A stretch of 64,000 nt of DNA from Devosia submarina (lineage in GTDB: Bacteria; Pseudomonadota; Alphaproteobacteria; Rhizobiales; Devosiaceae). Positions 30,825-40,861 of the stretch are shown here, piece after piece. Position 1 is the stretch's first letter, and each line of letters opens with the position of its first letter. A program made the position numbers and the translations under genes. The notes under the pieces were generated by a model that was not told the origin of the DNA, ran no database searches, and saw only the letters and a list, made by a program, of their open reading frames with translations. The stretch spans positions 248,001 through 312,000 of the forward strand of contig NZ_PYWB01000001.1 of NCBI RefSeq assembly GCF_003056345.1, read 5' to 3'.

Positions 30825-31970
30825 CTACCGCACTAGCTCCGCCAAAATCGCGTCCATCGCCCCCGGACCGCCGATCCTCTGCCGGCCGATACTACCCAGC
30901 CGTTTGCGCTCGGTCTCATCCTCCACCAAGCGCCGAAGCGCTCTGCCGATCGCCCCAGCTTCAGCTGGAACCACGATCCTGGCTTCACCAAACAGCGCCT
31001 GCTCGTCACGGAAGCGGGAGCGGCGGTCGCGCTCATTGATAAAGGTGATGGCCGGCCGGCCGGAGCCCAGAGCCTGCACGGTGGCGGTGCCCGCCTGTGA
31101 CAGCACGATGTCCGAGGCGGCAAGCAGATTGGCCAGAGCACCGCCACGCGCCATGTGGATAGTAAGATCCCCGTCAAATATTTGGCCCAGGTCAGCGGCT
31201 TCGGTGCTCAATAATGGTGTGCGGCGCAGGCCGGTTTGCCCAGCGAGATCATCCACATCGATGCCGCCGGCAACAGCCAGGAACACATCAGGACATAGTT
31301 CCGCAGGAAGCGTCCGCAGGGCTGCTACTTGAAGGGCAAAGCTTTCCGCCGTCAGCGCGCGGCTGCCGGGCAAGAGCGTTATGGCACTGGCTCTGGTGCG
31401 GCGTGCGGCGGCGTCATAGTCGCTCGAGGGAATGGTATCCATCATCACGTTGCCGGCACAACGGGCATCCACGCCCGTGGCCAGCAATGACTGAGCCAGC
31501 GCGTCGGCGCGGCAGAAGACCGTCTGGCAAGTCTTCTGGATCACCCAGCGCTCGGCGGCCGAATAAAGCCGGGCGGCACCGGTCTTGTAGACGTCGAGAT
31601 AGGTAAGGCCACGATGGCCCGTGGCAGCAGCGGCGATAACGCCCACCATGTCGCCCACGACCACAACGCGGTCATAGCGGCCCATGGCCTGGCGCAGGAA
31701 CCGCAATGCAGGCGGAACGATGCGCAAGCCGCCAGTCGCAACATCGCGGCGCAGCGAGCCCTTGACGTTGCGCCAACCTTCGGACGCCAGAGTGGCTCTC
31801 GGGCCGACCAGCGGGCAGATGCCGTTGTAGGCATTGCCGGCGCCGATCATGGCATAGGCGTCTACTGCAATGGTCTTGGGCAGGCGGGCCACAATCGCAG
31901 CGGCGATCCAGTCTTCGCCATGGCCGTTGGAAATAAACAGAAACCGGCGGCGGACTGACGCTTCCGCCAC
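30825..31970 (-). CDS. Lipid-A-disaccharide synthase-related protein
   Basis: A 381-residue protein resembling the LpxB-related family (GT-B fold) rather than true LpxB. It opens with RFLFISNGHGEDWIAAAIV, a hallmark of this side family, and has DRVVVVGDMVGV, ITLLPGSR and a nucleotide-sugar-like segment ILSQAGTATVQALGSGRPAI. A glycosyltransferase role is likely but the acceptor is unknown. It lies 3 bp downstream of the DUF2093 gene, and xseA is upstream, so the three may form one unit. Confidence 0.72.
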   Translation of the reverse strand: MAEASVRRRFLFISNGHGEDWIAAAIVARLPKTIAVDAYAMIGAGNAYNGICPLVGPRATLASEGWRNVKGSLRRDVATGGLRIVPPALRFLRQAMGRYDRVVVVGDMVGVIAAAATGHRGLTYLDVYKTGAARLYSAAERWVIQKTCQTVFCRADALAQSLLATGVDARCAGNVMMDTIPSSDYDAAARRTRASAITLLPGSRALTAESFALQVAALRTLPAELCPDVFLAVAGGIDVDDLAGQTGLRRTPLLSTEAADLGQIFDGDLTIHMARGGALANLLAASDIVLSQAGTATVQALGSGRPAITFINERDRRSRFRDEQALFGEARIVVPAEAGAIGRALRRLVEDETERKRLGSIGRQRIGGPGAMDAILAELVR

Positions 31971-31973
31971 CGA

Positions 31974-32195
31974 TCAGCGCCCGATGCCGTAGCGCTCAAA
32001 GGCCGTGTGCGCCGTCACGGCATCGGCATAGGCCTCCTGCCGGTCGACATTCCAGTAAAACAGTTCGTCCAGCGGAATGGGCTTGCCGGTGATAGCACAG
32101 CGCACAAACGTGCCGGGCTTGAGCACCACATAGTCACCGTCGAGATAGCGCACACTTGCTTCGGCCGGTGCGAAGCTCTTGTCGAAGATGTTCAT
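31974..32195 (-). CDS. DUF2093 domain protein
   Basis: A 73-residue protein with VRYLDGDYVVLKPGTFVRCAITGKPIPLDELFYWNV, the DUF2093 signature, and a conserved DRQEAYAD tail. The function is unknown. The ATG at 32195 has AAGGA about 8 bases upstream; an in-frame TTG at 32201 is less likely. A single Cys in RCAITGKPIP is part of the family pattern. Confidence 0.85.
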   Translation of the reverse strand: MNIFDKSFAPAEASVRYLDGDYVVLKPGTFVRCAITGKPIPLDELFYWNVDRQEAYADAVTAHTAFERYGIGR

Positions 32196-32246
32196 GGGCA
32201 AAGTCCTTCATCCTTTAGGGCAGGATATAGCGCCCCAAGGGGCCTC

Positions 32247-33863
32247 TCAAAAGAGGCTTTCCTGCGCATCGCTCTCCGGCACGGGCCGCGCCTTCTTTTT
32301 GGGTAGCGGCGCAGTACCGGCAACAACCGCATCAACGCCGCCATCGGCGAATTCGATCGCGATCCGATCGCCAGGCGTGAGACTGGAGCGCTCGTGCACG
32401 AGATGGCCGTCGTCATCCTTGATCACGGCATAGCCGCGCGCTAGCACGCTCTTGTAGCTGAGAGAAACAAGGAGCTTGCCAGCCTGGGTAAGCGCCGTCT
32501 GGCGCTGGGCGATCTGGCCCGTCACGCCCGCAAGCAGGCGCGCCGTGAGTGGCGTAAGCAGGCTCTGGCTATGGCGCAATTCGGCGCGCAGGCTGTTGGG
32601 CGAAAGCTTGGGGCCGATCCCCTCGAACTGCGCGCGCTTACGCTCCACCAGCCGCATGGCACCGGCGCCGAGACGCTCGGCGCGCGGATCATAGGTGAGG
32701 CGAGCCCGATCCACCGTCTTGCGCAGGCCGGCATCGCCGCGCAGCAATAGGTTCTTGAGGCGCTCGGCATATTCGCCCTGGCGTCGCTGCAGCAATTGGG
32801 GCCCCAGGCGCGGGGCAATGCGGGAGAAATGGACGTGCCGCTCCTGCACCGAATGGCGCAGGCAGGAAAAGAGGTTGCTCGAAGCGTGGTCAAGCCGCTG
32901 GCGTTGCGTCGCGACCAGATCCGCAGGCCGGGGAAGCCCGGCGGCAGCGGCACGCAAGCGGTCGCGTGCACTCATGGCAATGCGTCGCGCCGCCTGGCGT
33001 TGGCGGGCGCCGTGATCGTCGACATAGCCAATGAGTTCGGCACGCACGGGTACGGCCGCTTCCGCCGCGGCAGTAGGCGTCGGGGCGCGCATGTCCGAGA
33101 CATAGTCGATCAGCGTCGTATCGGTTTCGTGGCCAACGGCGGAGATGACGGGGATGTTGCTGGCCGCAACTGCGCGCACCACGGCTTCCTCGTTGAAGCC
33201 CCACAGATCCTCAATGGACCCACCGCCACGTGCGACGATCAGGAGGTCTGGCCGCGGGACGGCGCCATTGCCGTCAAGAGTGTTGAAGCCTTCGATGGCA
33301 TTCACCACTTCGGCCGCACAGGTGTCCCCCTGCACGCGAACAGGCCAGACCAGCACATGGCTGGGGAAGCGGTCCCCGAGGCGATGGAGGATATCGCGAA
33401 TCACCGCGCCGGTGGGCGAGGTAACAACGCCGATCACCCGCGGCAGATAGGGCAGGGGGCGCTTGCGCTCGCGCGCGAACAGCCCTTCGGCAAGGAGCTT
33501 TTTGCGCCGCTCTTCAAGCAGCGCCATCAGCGCACCAGCGCCGGCCGGCTCGATATTATCGATAACGATCTGGTACTTGGAGGAGCGGGGGAAGGTCGTC
33601 AGCCGCCCCGTGGCGATAATTTCCAGCCCTTCCTCGGGCTTGAAGGTCAGCCGGCCATAGCTGCCCTTCCACACCACCGCATCAATGGACGCAGCTTCGT
33701 CCTTGAGCGTGAAATAGCAATGGCCAGACGAATGCTGCCCGCGAAACCCCGAAATTTCGCCGCGCACCCGCACATGGCCGAACTCGTCTTCCACTGTGCG
33801 CTTAACCGCTTGCGCGATTTCGCTGACGGTGAATTCCGCGGCATTGGTAAGGATTTCAGCCAT
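32247..33863 (-). CDS. xseA: Exodeoxyribonuclease VII large subunit
   Basis: A 538-residue nuclease subunit. The N-terminal OB-fold segment (VRVRGEISGFRGQHSSGHCYFTLKD) is followed by the catalytic core with GVVTSPTGAVIRDIL, VARGGGSIEDLWGFNEE and SAVGHETDTTLIDYVSDMRAPTPTAAAE. A helical coiled-coil C-terminal region ends with VLARGYAVI and a Lys-rich tail. The small subunit gene xseB is not in the window. Confidence 0.95.
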   Translation of the reverse strand: MAEILTNAAEFTVSEIAQAVKRTVEDEFGHVRVRGEISGFRGQHSSGHCYFTLKDEAASIDAVVWKGSYGRLTFKPEEGLEIIATGRLTTFPRSSKYQIVIDNIEPAGAGALMALLEERRKKLLAEGLFARERKRPLPYLPRVIGVVTSPTGAVIRDILHRLGDRFPSHVLVWPVRVQGDTCAAEVVNAIEGFNTLDGNGAVPRPDLLIVARGGGSIEDLWGFNEEAVVRAVAASNIPVISAVGHETDTTLIDYVSDMRAPTPTAAAEAAVPVRAELIGYVDDHGARQRQAARRIAMSARDRLRAAAAGLPRPADLVATQRQRLDHASSNLFSCLRHSVQERHVHFSRIAPRLGPQLLQRRQGEYAERLKNLLLRGDAGLRKTVDRARLTYDPRAERLGAGAMRLVERKRAQFEGIGPKLSPNSLRAELRHSQSLLTPLTARLLAGVTGQIAQRQTALTQAGKLLVSLSYKSVLARGYAVIKDDDGHLVHERSSLTPGDRIAIEFADGGVDAVVAGTAPLPKKKARPVPESDAQESLF

Positions 33864-33906
33864 GCCCTGTGGTGGTGGATTTGCGGGCAGAGGTCAAGAG
33901 GCCGCC

Positions 33907-34797
33907 TTACTCGGCTGCGTCAGTCAAGTGTGTGGGCGCCTCGAGATTGCCCATGGATTGGACAATATGGTTGGCAAGGGCATCATAGATGCCGCCATAG
34001 GCGTGGCTCGCGCGCATCAGGGCGATCTGCGCATCAGCCAAACGCGGCAGGCCATGGTCTTCCGTCACGACCCGCATGCCGGGTTGAAGCGCGCTTTCGG
34101 GCAGGAAGCCGATCGCGAGGTCCGAAAGAACGGCGCTGGAGATCGCTGTGGCATTGGATGACGTATAGGCGATCCGATAGTCGATGCCGCTGCGATCCAA
34201 TGCTTCCATCGCGTCCTTGCGCCAGATGCAATAGTTCGGCCCGCAGGCGATGGCTAGCGGCTCGCTGGCAAGTGCCCGGCCGCCATGGCTGGCCACCCAG
34301 AACATGCGCTCGGTGCGGAACAATTCCCCGAAATTCTGCTCGGTGCCTTGCGTAAAAACGATCAGATCGTGCTTGCCAGCTTTCATGCCTTCCAGCAGGT
34401 GCTCGGAGGCCATGCAGGCGACATCCACCGCGATCTTTGGGTGAGTACGCTGAAAGCTGGACAAAATCACCGGCAGGAGCCGCACGGCATAGTCATCGGG
34501 CACGCCGAAGCGGATGGAGCCCGACAGGTCGCCATCGGAGAAATGATCGAGAATTTCCGCATTGGTGCGCAGCATCTTGCGGGCACGGGCATAAAGCGTT
34601 TCCCCGTGGCGCGTGAGCTGCACGCTCCGTCCGTCCCGCGTCAGCAGCGAATGTCCCAGCCGCTCCTCAAGCCGCTTGATCTGCATGGAGACGGCGGACT
34701 GCGTCTTATTTACCCGCCGCGCGGCTTCGGTGAAGCTCCCGCAATCGGCAATTGCGCAAAAGCTTTGCAACTGGTCGAGATCAAGAGGAGCAGCCAT
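33907..34797 (-). CDS. LysR-family transcriptional regulator
   Basis: A 296-residue LysR regulator. The winged helix-turn-helix spans about residues 5-65 (DLDQLQSFCAIADCGSFTEA, then QSAVSMQIKRLEERLG), followed by a periplasmic-binding-protein-like effector domain. The ATG at 34797 is preferred to a GTG at 34809; neither has a clear Shine-Dalgarno. It is divergent from the DUF1127 gene, so that gene is a natural target candidate. The effector is unknown. Confidence 0.88.
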   Translation of the reverse strand: MAAPLDLDQLQSFCAIADCGSFTEAARRVNKTQSAVSMQIKRLEERLGHSLLTRDGRSVQLTRHGETLYARARKMLRTNAEILDHFSDGDLSGSIRFGVPDDYAVRLLPVILSSFQRTHPKIAVDVACMASEHLLEGMKAGKHDLIVFTQGTEQNFGELFRTERMFWVASHGGRALASEPLAIACGPNYCIWRKDAMEALDRSGIDYRIAYTSSNATAISSAVLSDLAIGFLPESALQPGMRVVTEDHGLPRLADAQIALMRASHAYGGIYDALANHIVQSMGNLEAPTHLTDAAE

Positions 34798-34946
34798 CTG
34801 CAGTATCACTGAATTTGATGAAGTGGATGAAATCTATTTGTTGGACGAATGAATGTCCAGCGCGCAATCTCGTGAACATCGGCGGTTCAATTACAGCCGA
34901 TGCGCGACGGCTTTCCTGCGGCACACCAACATTCTTGGAGATTACG

Positions 34947-35207
34947 ATGGCTTTCTCGCTTCCCGGCGAGCGGTCAGTTGCGGCCGCTTTGCCCGCCCGT
35001 CCATTCGCCGCGCTTGTGCGCTGGGTCGCCGAAGCGAAGGCGGCACGTGCCCGACGGGTTGCGCTCAAGGCCCTGCTGGAGCTAGACCATGCCCGCCTTC
35101 ATGATCTGGGCATTTCGCGGGACGATATCGCCACAGCACTCGCCACCAGGAGCCGCGCCGCTTCTGTGGTGCTGAACAGCGCGCGGGCCCGCAACGCCCG
35201 GCTCTGA
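34947..35207 (+). CDS. DUF1127 domain protein
   Basis: An 86-residue protein with a C-terminal DUF1127/YjiS-type motif (LDHARLHDLGISRDDIATAL) and a basic Arg/Ala-rich N-terminal half. Small DUF1127 proteins in rhizobia have been linked to RNA binding and phosphate or carbon metabolism, but this one's role is unknown. A GGAG site precedes the ATG at 34947. The longer frame from 34752 runs through the promoter region shared with the LysR gene. Confidence 0.82.
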   Translation: MAFSLPGERSVAAALPARPFAALVRWVAEAKAARARRVALKALLELDHARLHDLGISRDDIATALATRSRAASVVLNSARARNARL

Positions 35208-35329
35208 GTCCAAATCCCTTTGCGCCGGCTAATCCTAGCCGGTGCCACCGTGTTGGCTCGAACAATCATTCGATCGTTCGTGCCATCTCCCGGACCGGTT
35301 TTGCCGCCGGTCTTGTTTCCTGATGACTT

Positions 35330-35363
35330 GCCGGACGGTGCCTCGCACTTGTCCGGCTTTTTT
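35330..35363 (+). terminator. Rho-independent terminator after the DUF1127 gene
   Basis: GCCGGAC (35330-35336) pairs with GTCCGGC (35351-35357) around a 14-base loop and is followed by six T. It lies about 120 bp after the DUF1127 stop and just before the end of the convergent PilZ gene. Confidence 0.75.
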
Positions 35364-35369
35364 GTTGAA

Positions 35370-35627
35370 TCAGACGGATGGCTGGAAAGACACGCCGATA
35401 TCGGTCGCGGTGCGGCGCTGCACGACGCAATCAAATTTCTGCCCATCGCTCATCACCAGCTGGAAAGCGTCGGGTATGCCAACAACACTGGTCACGCGCA
35501 GCAAGGCGCCCGCCGTCGACATATTGCGCACGGTGCAATCGATCACCGAGAATCCGTCATTGATAGCGATCTTGCCGCCCTTGAGCGTGCGGTGGCGGAT
35601 CGTGGCGCGTCGTTCTTCCTGCGTCAT
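35370..35627 (-). CDS. PilZ domain protein
   Basis: An 85-residue single PilZ domain. RRATIRHR near the N-terminus provides the RxxxR c-di-GMP-binding motif, and VRNMSTAGALLRV corresponds to the second, D/NxSxxG, motif. Single-domain PilZ proteins usually act as c-di-GMP adaptors. It lies 12 bp downstream of the IalB gene. Confidence 0.82.
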   Translation of the reverse strand: MTQEERRATIRHRTLKGGKIAINDGFSVIDCTVRNMSTAGALLRVTSVVGIPDAFQLVMSDGQKFDCVVQRRTATDIGVSFQPSV

Positions 35628-35639
35628 GTTCCCTCTCGC

Positions 35640-36152
35640 TTAGGGGAGCTGTGCAAAGCCGTCCTTGAAACCATTGAGGGAAACGGGAATGCCGATTCCT
35701 TCTTCCGGTGTTTTGAATACCACAAAGATCGCGTTCGTTCCGTTGCTCAGCGTATCGATCAAGCTCTCGTCGAGCACAACTTCCGCTACGCAGCCATTGG
35801 GTAGGCAGCGCACAAAAGCAACGCGCCCCATGTCCTGGCCATCAACATTGAGGCCAAGCCCGTTGGGCAGCAGCACGCCGAGCGGCGCCAGAACGCGCAG
35901 CAGGCGCGCCTCGCGGTCGGCGGTCCGAAGCACAATTACCGACAGCCCCACATTGGGTTGATCCTCGGCCATAACGTTCTGGATAATGGCGCATTGCTCG
36001 GTGCTGGCGCCGGGCGGGGTGTCGCAGCTCATCTGCCAGTCACCGAACTCGGCCCGTACGCTGCCCTGCGCAAAACTCGCATTTCCCGCGGCAGCCATGG
36101 CGGCAATGGCAAGGCCCAAGACGGCCAGATGGCGCTTCACAATCCGCTTCAC
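35640..36152 (-). CDS. Invasion-associated locus B (IalB) family protein
   Basis: A 170-residue exported protein. The signal peptide (about 1-28, ending NASFAQG) is followed by FGDWQMSCDTPPG and a second Cys in TEQCAI, then VRCLPNGCVAEV; the four Cys probably form two disulfides. This is the IalB pattern (Bartonella invasion locus), which is widespread in free-living Hyphomicrobiales and does not imply invasion. The specific role is unknown. Confidence 0.85.
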   Translation of the reverse strand: MKRIVKRHLAVLGLAIAAMAAAGNASFAQGSVRAEFGDWQMSCDTPPGASTEQCAIIQNVMAEDQPNVGLSVIVLRTADREARLLRVLAPLGVLLPNGLGLNVDGQDMGRVAFVRCLPNGCVAEVVLDESLIDTLSNGTNAIFVVFKTPEEGIGIPVSLNGFKDGFAQLP

Positions 36153-36448
36153 TCTATCACTTCTCCTGCAGAATCGCGCTGCCGCGCCGAGTTCTGTTTG
36201 TTTCTGACAGGCTCATCCACCTGTCAATCACAAGCGCCAAACCCCAGCGATACAGCGGCAGAACTGCGGCAAGGGTGAGGCCGGGGCGGCGCGGAAGGCG
36301 GGACATTGCGACACAGGTTGCAATGGCTTGCAGCAATAGACTCAGCCTTTGCGATGTGATTTAGGTCGCAGCAAGAGTTTATCGCTCCGAGGTTGAGTCG
36401 GGGCGGCGTTCGCTATGCCGCTATAAAGCCCCTCAATCCCGGTGCAGG

Positions 36449-37396
36449 ATGCACCTAATGATGTTTATACGAGGGATGATGGTGAGCGGGCACTTGGTAA
36501 AAAAGATGGGCGCCCTGGCGGCTGCCGCGCTGGCAATGGCCCCCGTCGCGGCTAGCGCGCAGGATGATTCAATTCATTTTTCCGAACCTGGGCAGTATCA
36601 CCTGCAGCACTCCGTGACGCCGCTCATGGACTCCATCGTGGCCTTCCACGATGGCCTCTTGATGTGGACCATTTCATTTATCGTGGCGCTGGTTCTGGTG
36701 TTGTTGCTCTGGATCGTGTGGCGCTTCAACGCCAAGCGGAACCCGGTGCCGGCAGGTTTCACCCACAACACACTGGTGGAAGTTATCTGGACCGTATTGC
36801 CGGTGGTGATCCTGATCATCATCGCCATTCCCTCTTTTGGCGTCCTGAGCGATCAGCTGATTACCCCTGATGGCGAGCGCAAATATCTGGGCTCCAACAT
36901 CTTCTCGTTTGGTGAAGTGGACGTTCCCGCTGCCGAGATGACCGTCAAGGTGACGGGCCAGCAGTGGTACTGGGATTATGAATATGTGGATCAGGGCCTG
37001 ACCTTCACCTCGGTGATGCTCCAGGAAGGCGATCGCGAAGCCACCAAGCCGAACCAGCCGCGTCTCCTGGCCGTGGACAACGAGCTTGTCGTGCCCGTCG
37101 ACACCACTGTGCGCCTGCAGATCACTGCCGACCCTACTGGCGTCATCCATGCTTTTGCGGTGCCATCCTTTGGCGTGTTGATGGACGCCATTCCGGGTCG
37201 GCTCAACGAAACCTGGTTCAACGCGCGCGAAACCGGCATTTTCTATGGCCAGTGCCGCGAGCTGTGCGGCAAGGACCATGCCTATATGCCGATCGCCATC
37301 CGGGTGGTCAGCAAGGAAGATTTTGCGGCCTTCATGGCAGCGTATGAAGGTGGCGACTATACTGCCGCCAATGCCACGCTCGCGGCCGTGCAGTAA
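36449..37396 (+). CDS. coxB: Cytochrome c oxidase subunit II
   Basis: Subunit II of an aa3-type oxidase. It has a signal sequence, two transmembrane helices (about 70-92 and 112-135), and a periplasmic cupredoxin domain with QQWYWDYEY and the CuA ligands in GQCRELCGKDHAYMPI. Several starts are possible: 36449, 36458 (AGGA 8 bases upstream), 36476 or 36479; the last two would give a more compact signal peptide. The stop and function are certain. It opens the operon with ctaD, ctaB, ctaG and coxC. Confidence 0.94.
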   Translation: MHLMMFIRGMMVSGHLVKKMGALAAAALAMAPVAASAQDDSIHFSEPGQYHLQHSVTPLMDSIVAFHDGLLMWTISFIVALVLVLLLWIVWRFNAKRNPVPAGFTHNTLVEVIWTVLPVVILIIIAIPSFGVLSDQLITPDGERKYLGSNIFSFGEVDVPAAEMTVKVTGQQWYWDYEYVDQGLTFTSVMLQEGDREATKPNQPRLLAVDNELVVPVDTTVRLQITADPTGVIHAFAVPSFGVLMDAIPGRLNETWFNARETGIFYGQCRELCGKDHAYMPIAIRVVSKEDFAAFMAAYEGGDYTAANATLAAVQ

Positions 37397-37420
37397 GCGC
37401 GTCGCAGGGGATAGTATGAT

Positions 37421-39121
37421 ATGACTGATACAGTGAACCTCGAAGCCCACGCCACCGGCCACGACGCGGCTTCCCATCACCACGAGCCGACCGGCTGGCG
37501 CCGTTGGGTTTATTCGACCAACCACAAAGACATTGGCGTGATGTATCTCATCTTCGCCATTTTCACCGGCATCATCGGTGGCCTGCTGTCCGGCGTCATG
37601 CGTCTGGAACTGCAGGAGCCTGGCATCCAGATTTTCCACGGCCTTGCCAGCATGGTTTACGGCCTTGGCGCTCCGGAAAACGGGATCGACGCGGGCAAGC
37701 ACATGTACAATGTGTTTACCACTGCCCACGCCCTGATCATGGTGTTCTTCGTGGTCATGCCCGCGACCATGGGTGGTTTTGCCAATTATTTCGCGCCGTT
37801 GATGATCGGCGCTCCCGATACCGCTTTCCCCCGCATCAACAACATCGCCTTCTGGCTTCTGCCGCCGGCGTTCCTGTTGCTGCTGATGTCGCTGTTCTTC
37901 CCCGGTGGCGGCGGTGCCAATGAGCTGGGTGCAGGCACAGGCTGGACGGTTTACCCGCCGCTCTCGACGGCTAACCATCCTGGGCCGGCGATGGATTTCG
38001 TGATCCTTTCGCTGCACGTGGCGGGTATCTCGTCCATCCTGGGTGCGATCAATCTGATCACCACCATCTTCAACATGCGTGCGCCGGGCATGACCCTGCA
38101 CAAGATGCCGCTGTTTGCGTGGTCCATCCTGGTCACCGCGTTCCTGCTGCTGCTGGCCTTGCCAGTGCTGGCTGGCGCGATCACCATGCTGCTGACCGAC
38201 CGCAATTTCGACACGGCGTTCTTCCGGCCCGACCAGGGCGGCGACCCGGTCCTGTTCCAGCACCTGTTCTGGTTCTTCGGCCACCCCGAAGTGTACATCA
38301 TGATCCTGCCCGGCTTCGGCATGGTCAGCCACATCGTCTCCACCTTCAGCCGCAAGCCGATCTTCGGCTACATGGCTATGGCCTATGCCATGGTGGCGAT
38401 CGGCTTCGTGGGCTTCGTTGTGTGGGCGCACCACATGTATACAACGGGCCTGAGCCTTGACGTGCAGCGCTACTTCGTGGCGGCCACCATGGTCATCGCG
38501 GTGCCCACGGGCGTGAAGATCTTCTCCTGGATCGCCACCATGTGGGGCGGCTCCATCAGCTTCAAGACGCCCATGCTCTGGGCCATTGGTTTCATTTTCC
38601 TGTTCACCGTTGGCGGTGTCACGGGTGTGGTGCTGGCCAATGCTGCGGCTGACCGCGTCCTGCACGATACCTATTATGTGGTGGCACACTTCCACTACGT
38701 GCTCTCGCTTGGTGCCGTCTTCTCGATCTTTGCGGGCTGGTATTATTGGTATCCCAAGATGTTCGGCTGGATGTATTCCGAATTCCTGGGCAAGCTGCAC
38801 TTCTGGGTCATGTTCATCGGCGTGAACCTGATCTTCTTCCCGCAGCACTTCCTGGGCCTTGCTGGCATGCCGCGCCGCTACATCGACTACCCCGATGTGT
38901 TCGGCTTCTGGAACCGCATCTCCTCGATCGGCTACTACATCACCTTCGTGGCCATGATCATCTTCTTCTACGCCATGTGGGAAGCTGCCCGGAAAAAGCG
39001 TCCGGCCGGTGACAATCCATGGGGTGCAGGTGCAACGACCCTGGAATGGACGCTGAGCTCGCCTCCGCCGTTCCACCAGTTCACCACCTTGCCCCGGATC
39101 GACTCGACCAACGCACACTAA
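37421..39121 (+). CDS. ctaD: Cytochrome c oxidase subunit I
   Basis: A 566-residue, twelve-helix catalytic subunit with heme a, heme a3 and Cu[12 protein letters not shown] carries a low-spin heme His, [17 protein letters not shown] carries the cross-linked His-Tyr with the adjacent Glu of the D channel, and [10 protein letters not shown] gives the two CuB His. These mark an A-type heme-copper oxidase. It lies 24 bp after coxB. Confidence 0.97.
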   Translation: MTDTVNLEAHATGHDAASHHHEPTGWRRWVYSTNHKDIGVMYLIFAIFTGIIGGLLSGVMRLELQEPGIQIFHGLASMVYGLGAPENGIDAGKHMYNVFTTAHALIMVFFVVMPATMGGFANYFAPLMIGAPDTAFPRINNIAFWLLPPAFLLLLMSLFFPGGGGANELGAGTGWTVYPPLSTANHPGPAMDFVILSLHVAGISSILGAINLITTIFNMRAPGMTLHKMPLFAWSILVTAFLLLLALPVLAGAITMLLTDRNFDTAFFRPDQGGDPVLFQHLFWFFGHPEVYIMILPGFGMVSHIVSTFSRKPIFGYMAMAYAMVAIGFVGFVVWAHHMYTTGLSLDVQRYFVAATMVIAVPTGVKIFSWIATMWGGSISFKTPMLWAIGFIFLFTVGGVTGVVLANAAADRVLHDTYYVVAHFHYVLSLGAVFSIFAGWYYWYPKMFGWMYSEFLGKLHFWVMFIGVNLIFFPQHFLGLAGMPRRYIDYPDVFGFWNRISSIGYYITFVAMIIFFYAMWEAARKKRPAGDNPWGAGATTLEWTLSSPPPFHQFTTLPRIDSTNAH

Positions 39122-39178
39122 ACTTCAACAAACTCGGGGCCGCGTTCGCGCGGTCCCCTACTACAGCAAGGCAATCCA

Positions 39179-40114
39179 GTGGCATTCCTCGACGACAGCA
39201 GAAGCACGGGACATTTGACGGGCGAAGCGCGCGTCGAGGACTACCTCGCGCTGCTCAAGCCCAGCGTCATGCAATTGGTTGTCTTCACCGCCATTGTCGG
39301 CCTTGTGGTGGCACCAGGTGTGATCAACCCGATCGTCGCCATCATCGCCGTGCTCTGCATTGCCATTGGAGCAGGGGGCTCGGCGGCCCTTAACATGTGG
39401 TATGACAGCGACATCGACGCCGTCATGAGCCGCACGCTCAATCGTCCTATTCCGGCCGGCCGCATGACGCCAGAACAGGCGCTGATCTTTGGCATGGTGC
39501 TGTCGCTTTTTTCAGTCGCGCTGCTTGGCCTGGCCACAAATTGGGTCGCAGCGGGGCTGCTGGCCTTCACCATCTTCTTTTATGCCGTCATCTACACCAT
39601 ATGGCTCAAGCGCCGCACGCCGCAGAACATTGTTATCGGTGGTGCTGCGGGCGCTTTTCCCCCTATGGTCGGATGGGCAGCCGTCACGGGCACGGTCTCG
39701 ATCGAGAGCGTGGTCCTGTTCCTCATCATCTTCCTGTGGACCCCGCCCCATTTCTGGGCGCTGGCGCTCTACAAGCAAAGCGACTACGGCGCCGCAGGTG
39801 TGCCGATGATGCCCAATGTGGCGGGGAACGCGTCTACCAAGCGGCAGATCTTTGGCTATACGCTTGTGCTGGCTGCCTCGGCGATGCTGCCAACCTGGCT
39901 TGGCTTTGCCGGGCCGATCTATACGGCCGTAGCTGTGGTCACGGGGCTGTCTTTCGTGCTGCTGGCCTGGCGCCTGCTGCGCACGGGTGAAGATGTTGCG
40001 ATGCGTAGATCAGCGCGAACCCTGTTCAACTATTCGCTGAGCTACCTTTTCATCGTTTTCTTCGCCTTCATGACGGACAATCTGTTGGCGCGTTTCGGAG
40101 GCGTTTTCGCATGA
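39179..40114 (+). CDS. ctaB: Heme o synthase (protoheme IX farnesyltransferase)
   Basis: A 311-residue UbiA-superfamily membrane enzyme that farnesylates heme b. [39 protein letters not shown] and the later [13 protein letters not shown] segment are diagnostic. The start is GTG at 39179 with AAGG upstream. The ATGA overlap with the next small gene suggests coupling. Confidence 0.95.
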   Translation: MAFLDDSRSTGHLTGEARVEDYLALLKPSVMQLVVFTAIVGLVVAPGVINPIVAIIAVLCIAIGAGGSAALNMWYDSDIDAVMSRTLNRPIPAGRMTPEQALIFGMVLSLFSVALLGLATNWVAAGLLAFTIFFYAVIYTIWLKRRTPQNIVIGGAAGAFPPMVGWAAVTGTVSIESVVLFLIIFLWTPPHFWALALYKQSDYGAAGVPMMPNVAGNASTKRQIFGYTLVLAASAMLPTWLGFAGPIYTAVAVVTGLSFVLLAWRLLRTGEDVAMRRSARTLFNYSLSYLFIVFFAFMTDNLLARFGGVFA

Positions 40115-40293
40115 GCGCGCCTGATGAAATCCGCCATGTCGAGCCTGAATCGGCCGAGCAGGCTGCCGCTCGCTCCCGGGTTCGCCGCCGCCGCTCGATT
40201 GCCCTTGCGATCGCGCTGGCCCTGTTTGCGTTGACATTCTACGCCCTTACCATCGTCAAGATGGGGCCGGCGCTGTTTGATCGGGCAATCTGA
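40111..40293 (+). CDS. One-helix small protein in cox operon (CoxF-like position)
   Basis: A 60-residue protein with an acidic start, a basic RSRVRRRRS stretch and one membrane helix (about 30-50), ending [10 protein letters not shown]. Its slot between ctaB and ctaG is where many alphaproteobacteria carry a small CoxF-type protein of unclear role. Overlaps with both neighbours (ATGA at 40111 and a one-base TGATG overlap at 40293) argue that it is translated. Confidence 0.75.
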   Translation: MSAPDEIRHVEPESAEQAAARSRVRRRRSIALAIALALFALTFYALTIVKMGPALFDRAI

Positions 40294-40859
40294 TGGTCGA
40301 CATCAGTCAGAATTCAGCGACTACCACCCTAGCGCGCCGCAACAAGCGCGTGGCGCTGATGGCCGCAGCCACGGTTGCCGGCATGGTAGGCTTGGCCTAC
40401 GCCTCAGTGCCGCTCTATCAATTGTTTTGCCAGGTCACCGGCTATGGCGGCACGACACAAGTCGCGTCTGAAAGCCCCAAGGGCGCCATCGCGCGCGAAA
40501 TGACCGTGCGCTTCGACTCCAACGTCGCCCACGACCTCAACTGGACCGTTTCTCCGGCCAGCTCGATTACGGACTCGATCGGCCTAGTCAACACGGTTAA
40601 TTATGTGGCGACCAACCATTCCGATCGCCCGATCACAGGAACGGCCACGTTCAACGTGTCGCCCGAGCGTGCCGGCATTTACTTCAACAAGATCGAGTGT
40701 TTCTGCTTCACCGAGCAAACGCTGCAGCCCGGTGAAACCGTTGAGATGCCGATTGTGTTCTTTGTTGATCCAGAGCTCGACGAGAACCGCGAGCTCCATA
40801 CCATCAAAGAGATCACCCTCTCTTATACCTTCTACGCTTCAGACAACGGGGGAAGCTGA
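40293..40859 (+). CDS. ctaG: Cytochrome c oxidase assembly protein CtaG (Cox11)
   Basis: A 188-residue copper chaperone for the CuB site. An N-terminal helix (VALMAAATVAGMVGLAYASV) anchors a periplasmic domain. YQLFCQVTGYGGTT and the copper motif CFCF in IECFCFTEQTLQPGE are the family hallmarks. It begins in the stop codon of the preceding small gene and ends 2 bp before coxC. Confidence 0.96.
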   Translation: MVDISQNSATTTLARRNKRVALMAAATVAGMVGLAYASVPLYQLFCQVTGYGGTTQVASESPKGAIAREMTVRFDSNVAHDLNWTVSPASSITDSIGLVNTVNYVATNHSDRPITGTATFNVSPERAGIYFNKIECFCFTEQTLQPGETVEMPIVFFVDPELDENRELHTIKEITLSYTFYASDNGGS

Positions 40860-40861
40860 CC

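Noticed and set aside
35640-36152. IalB protein as an invasion or virulence factor
   Set aside because: The family is common in free-living Hyphomicrobiales and nothing else here points to a pathogen.
36677-39118. Very long minus-strand ORF across coxB and ctaD
   Set aside because: Its His/Asp/Glu-rich composition is the antisense shadow of the well-conserved cox genes; no family features or start signal.
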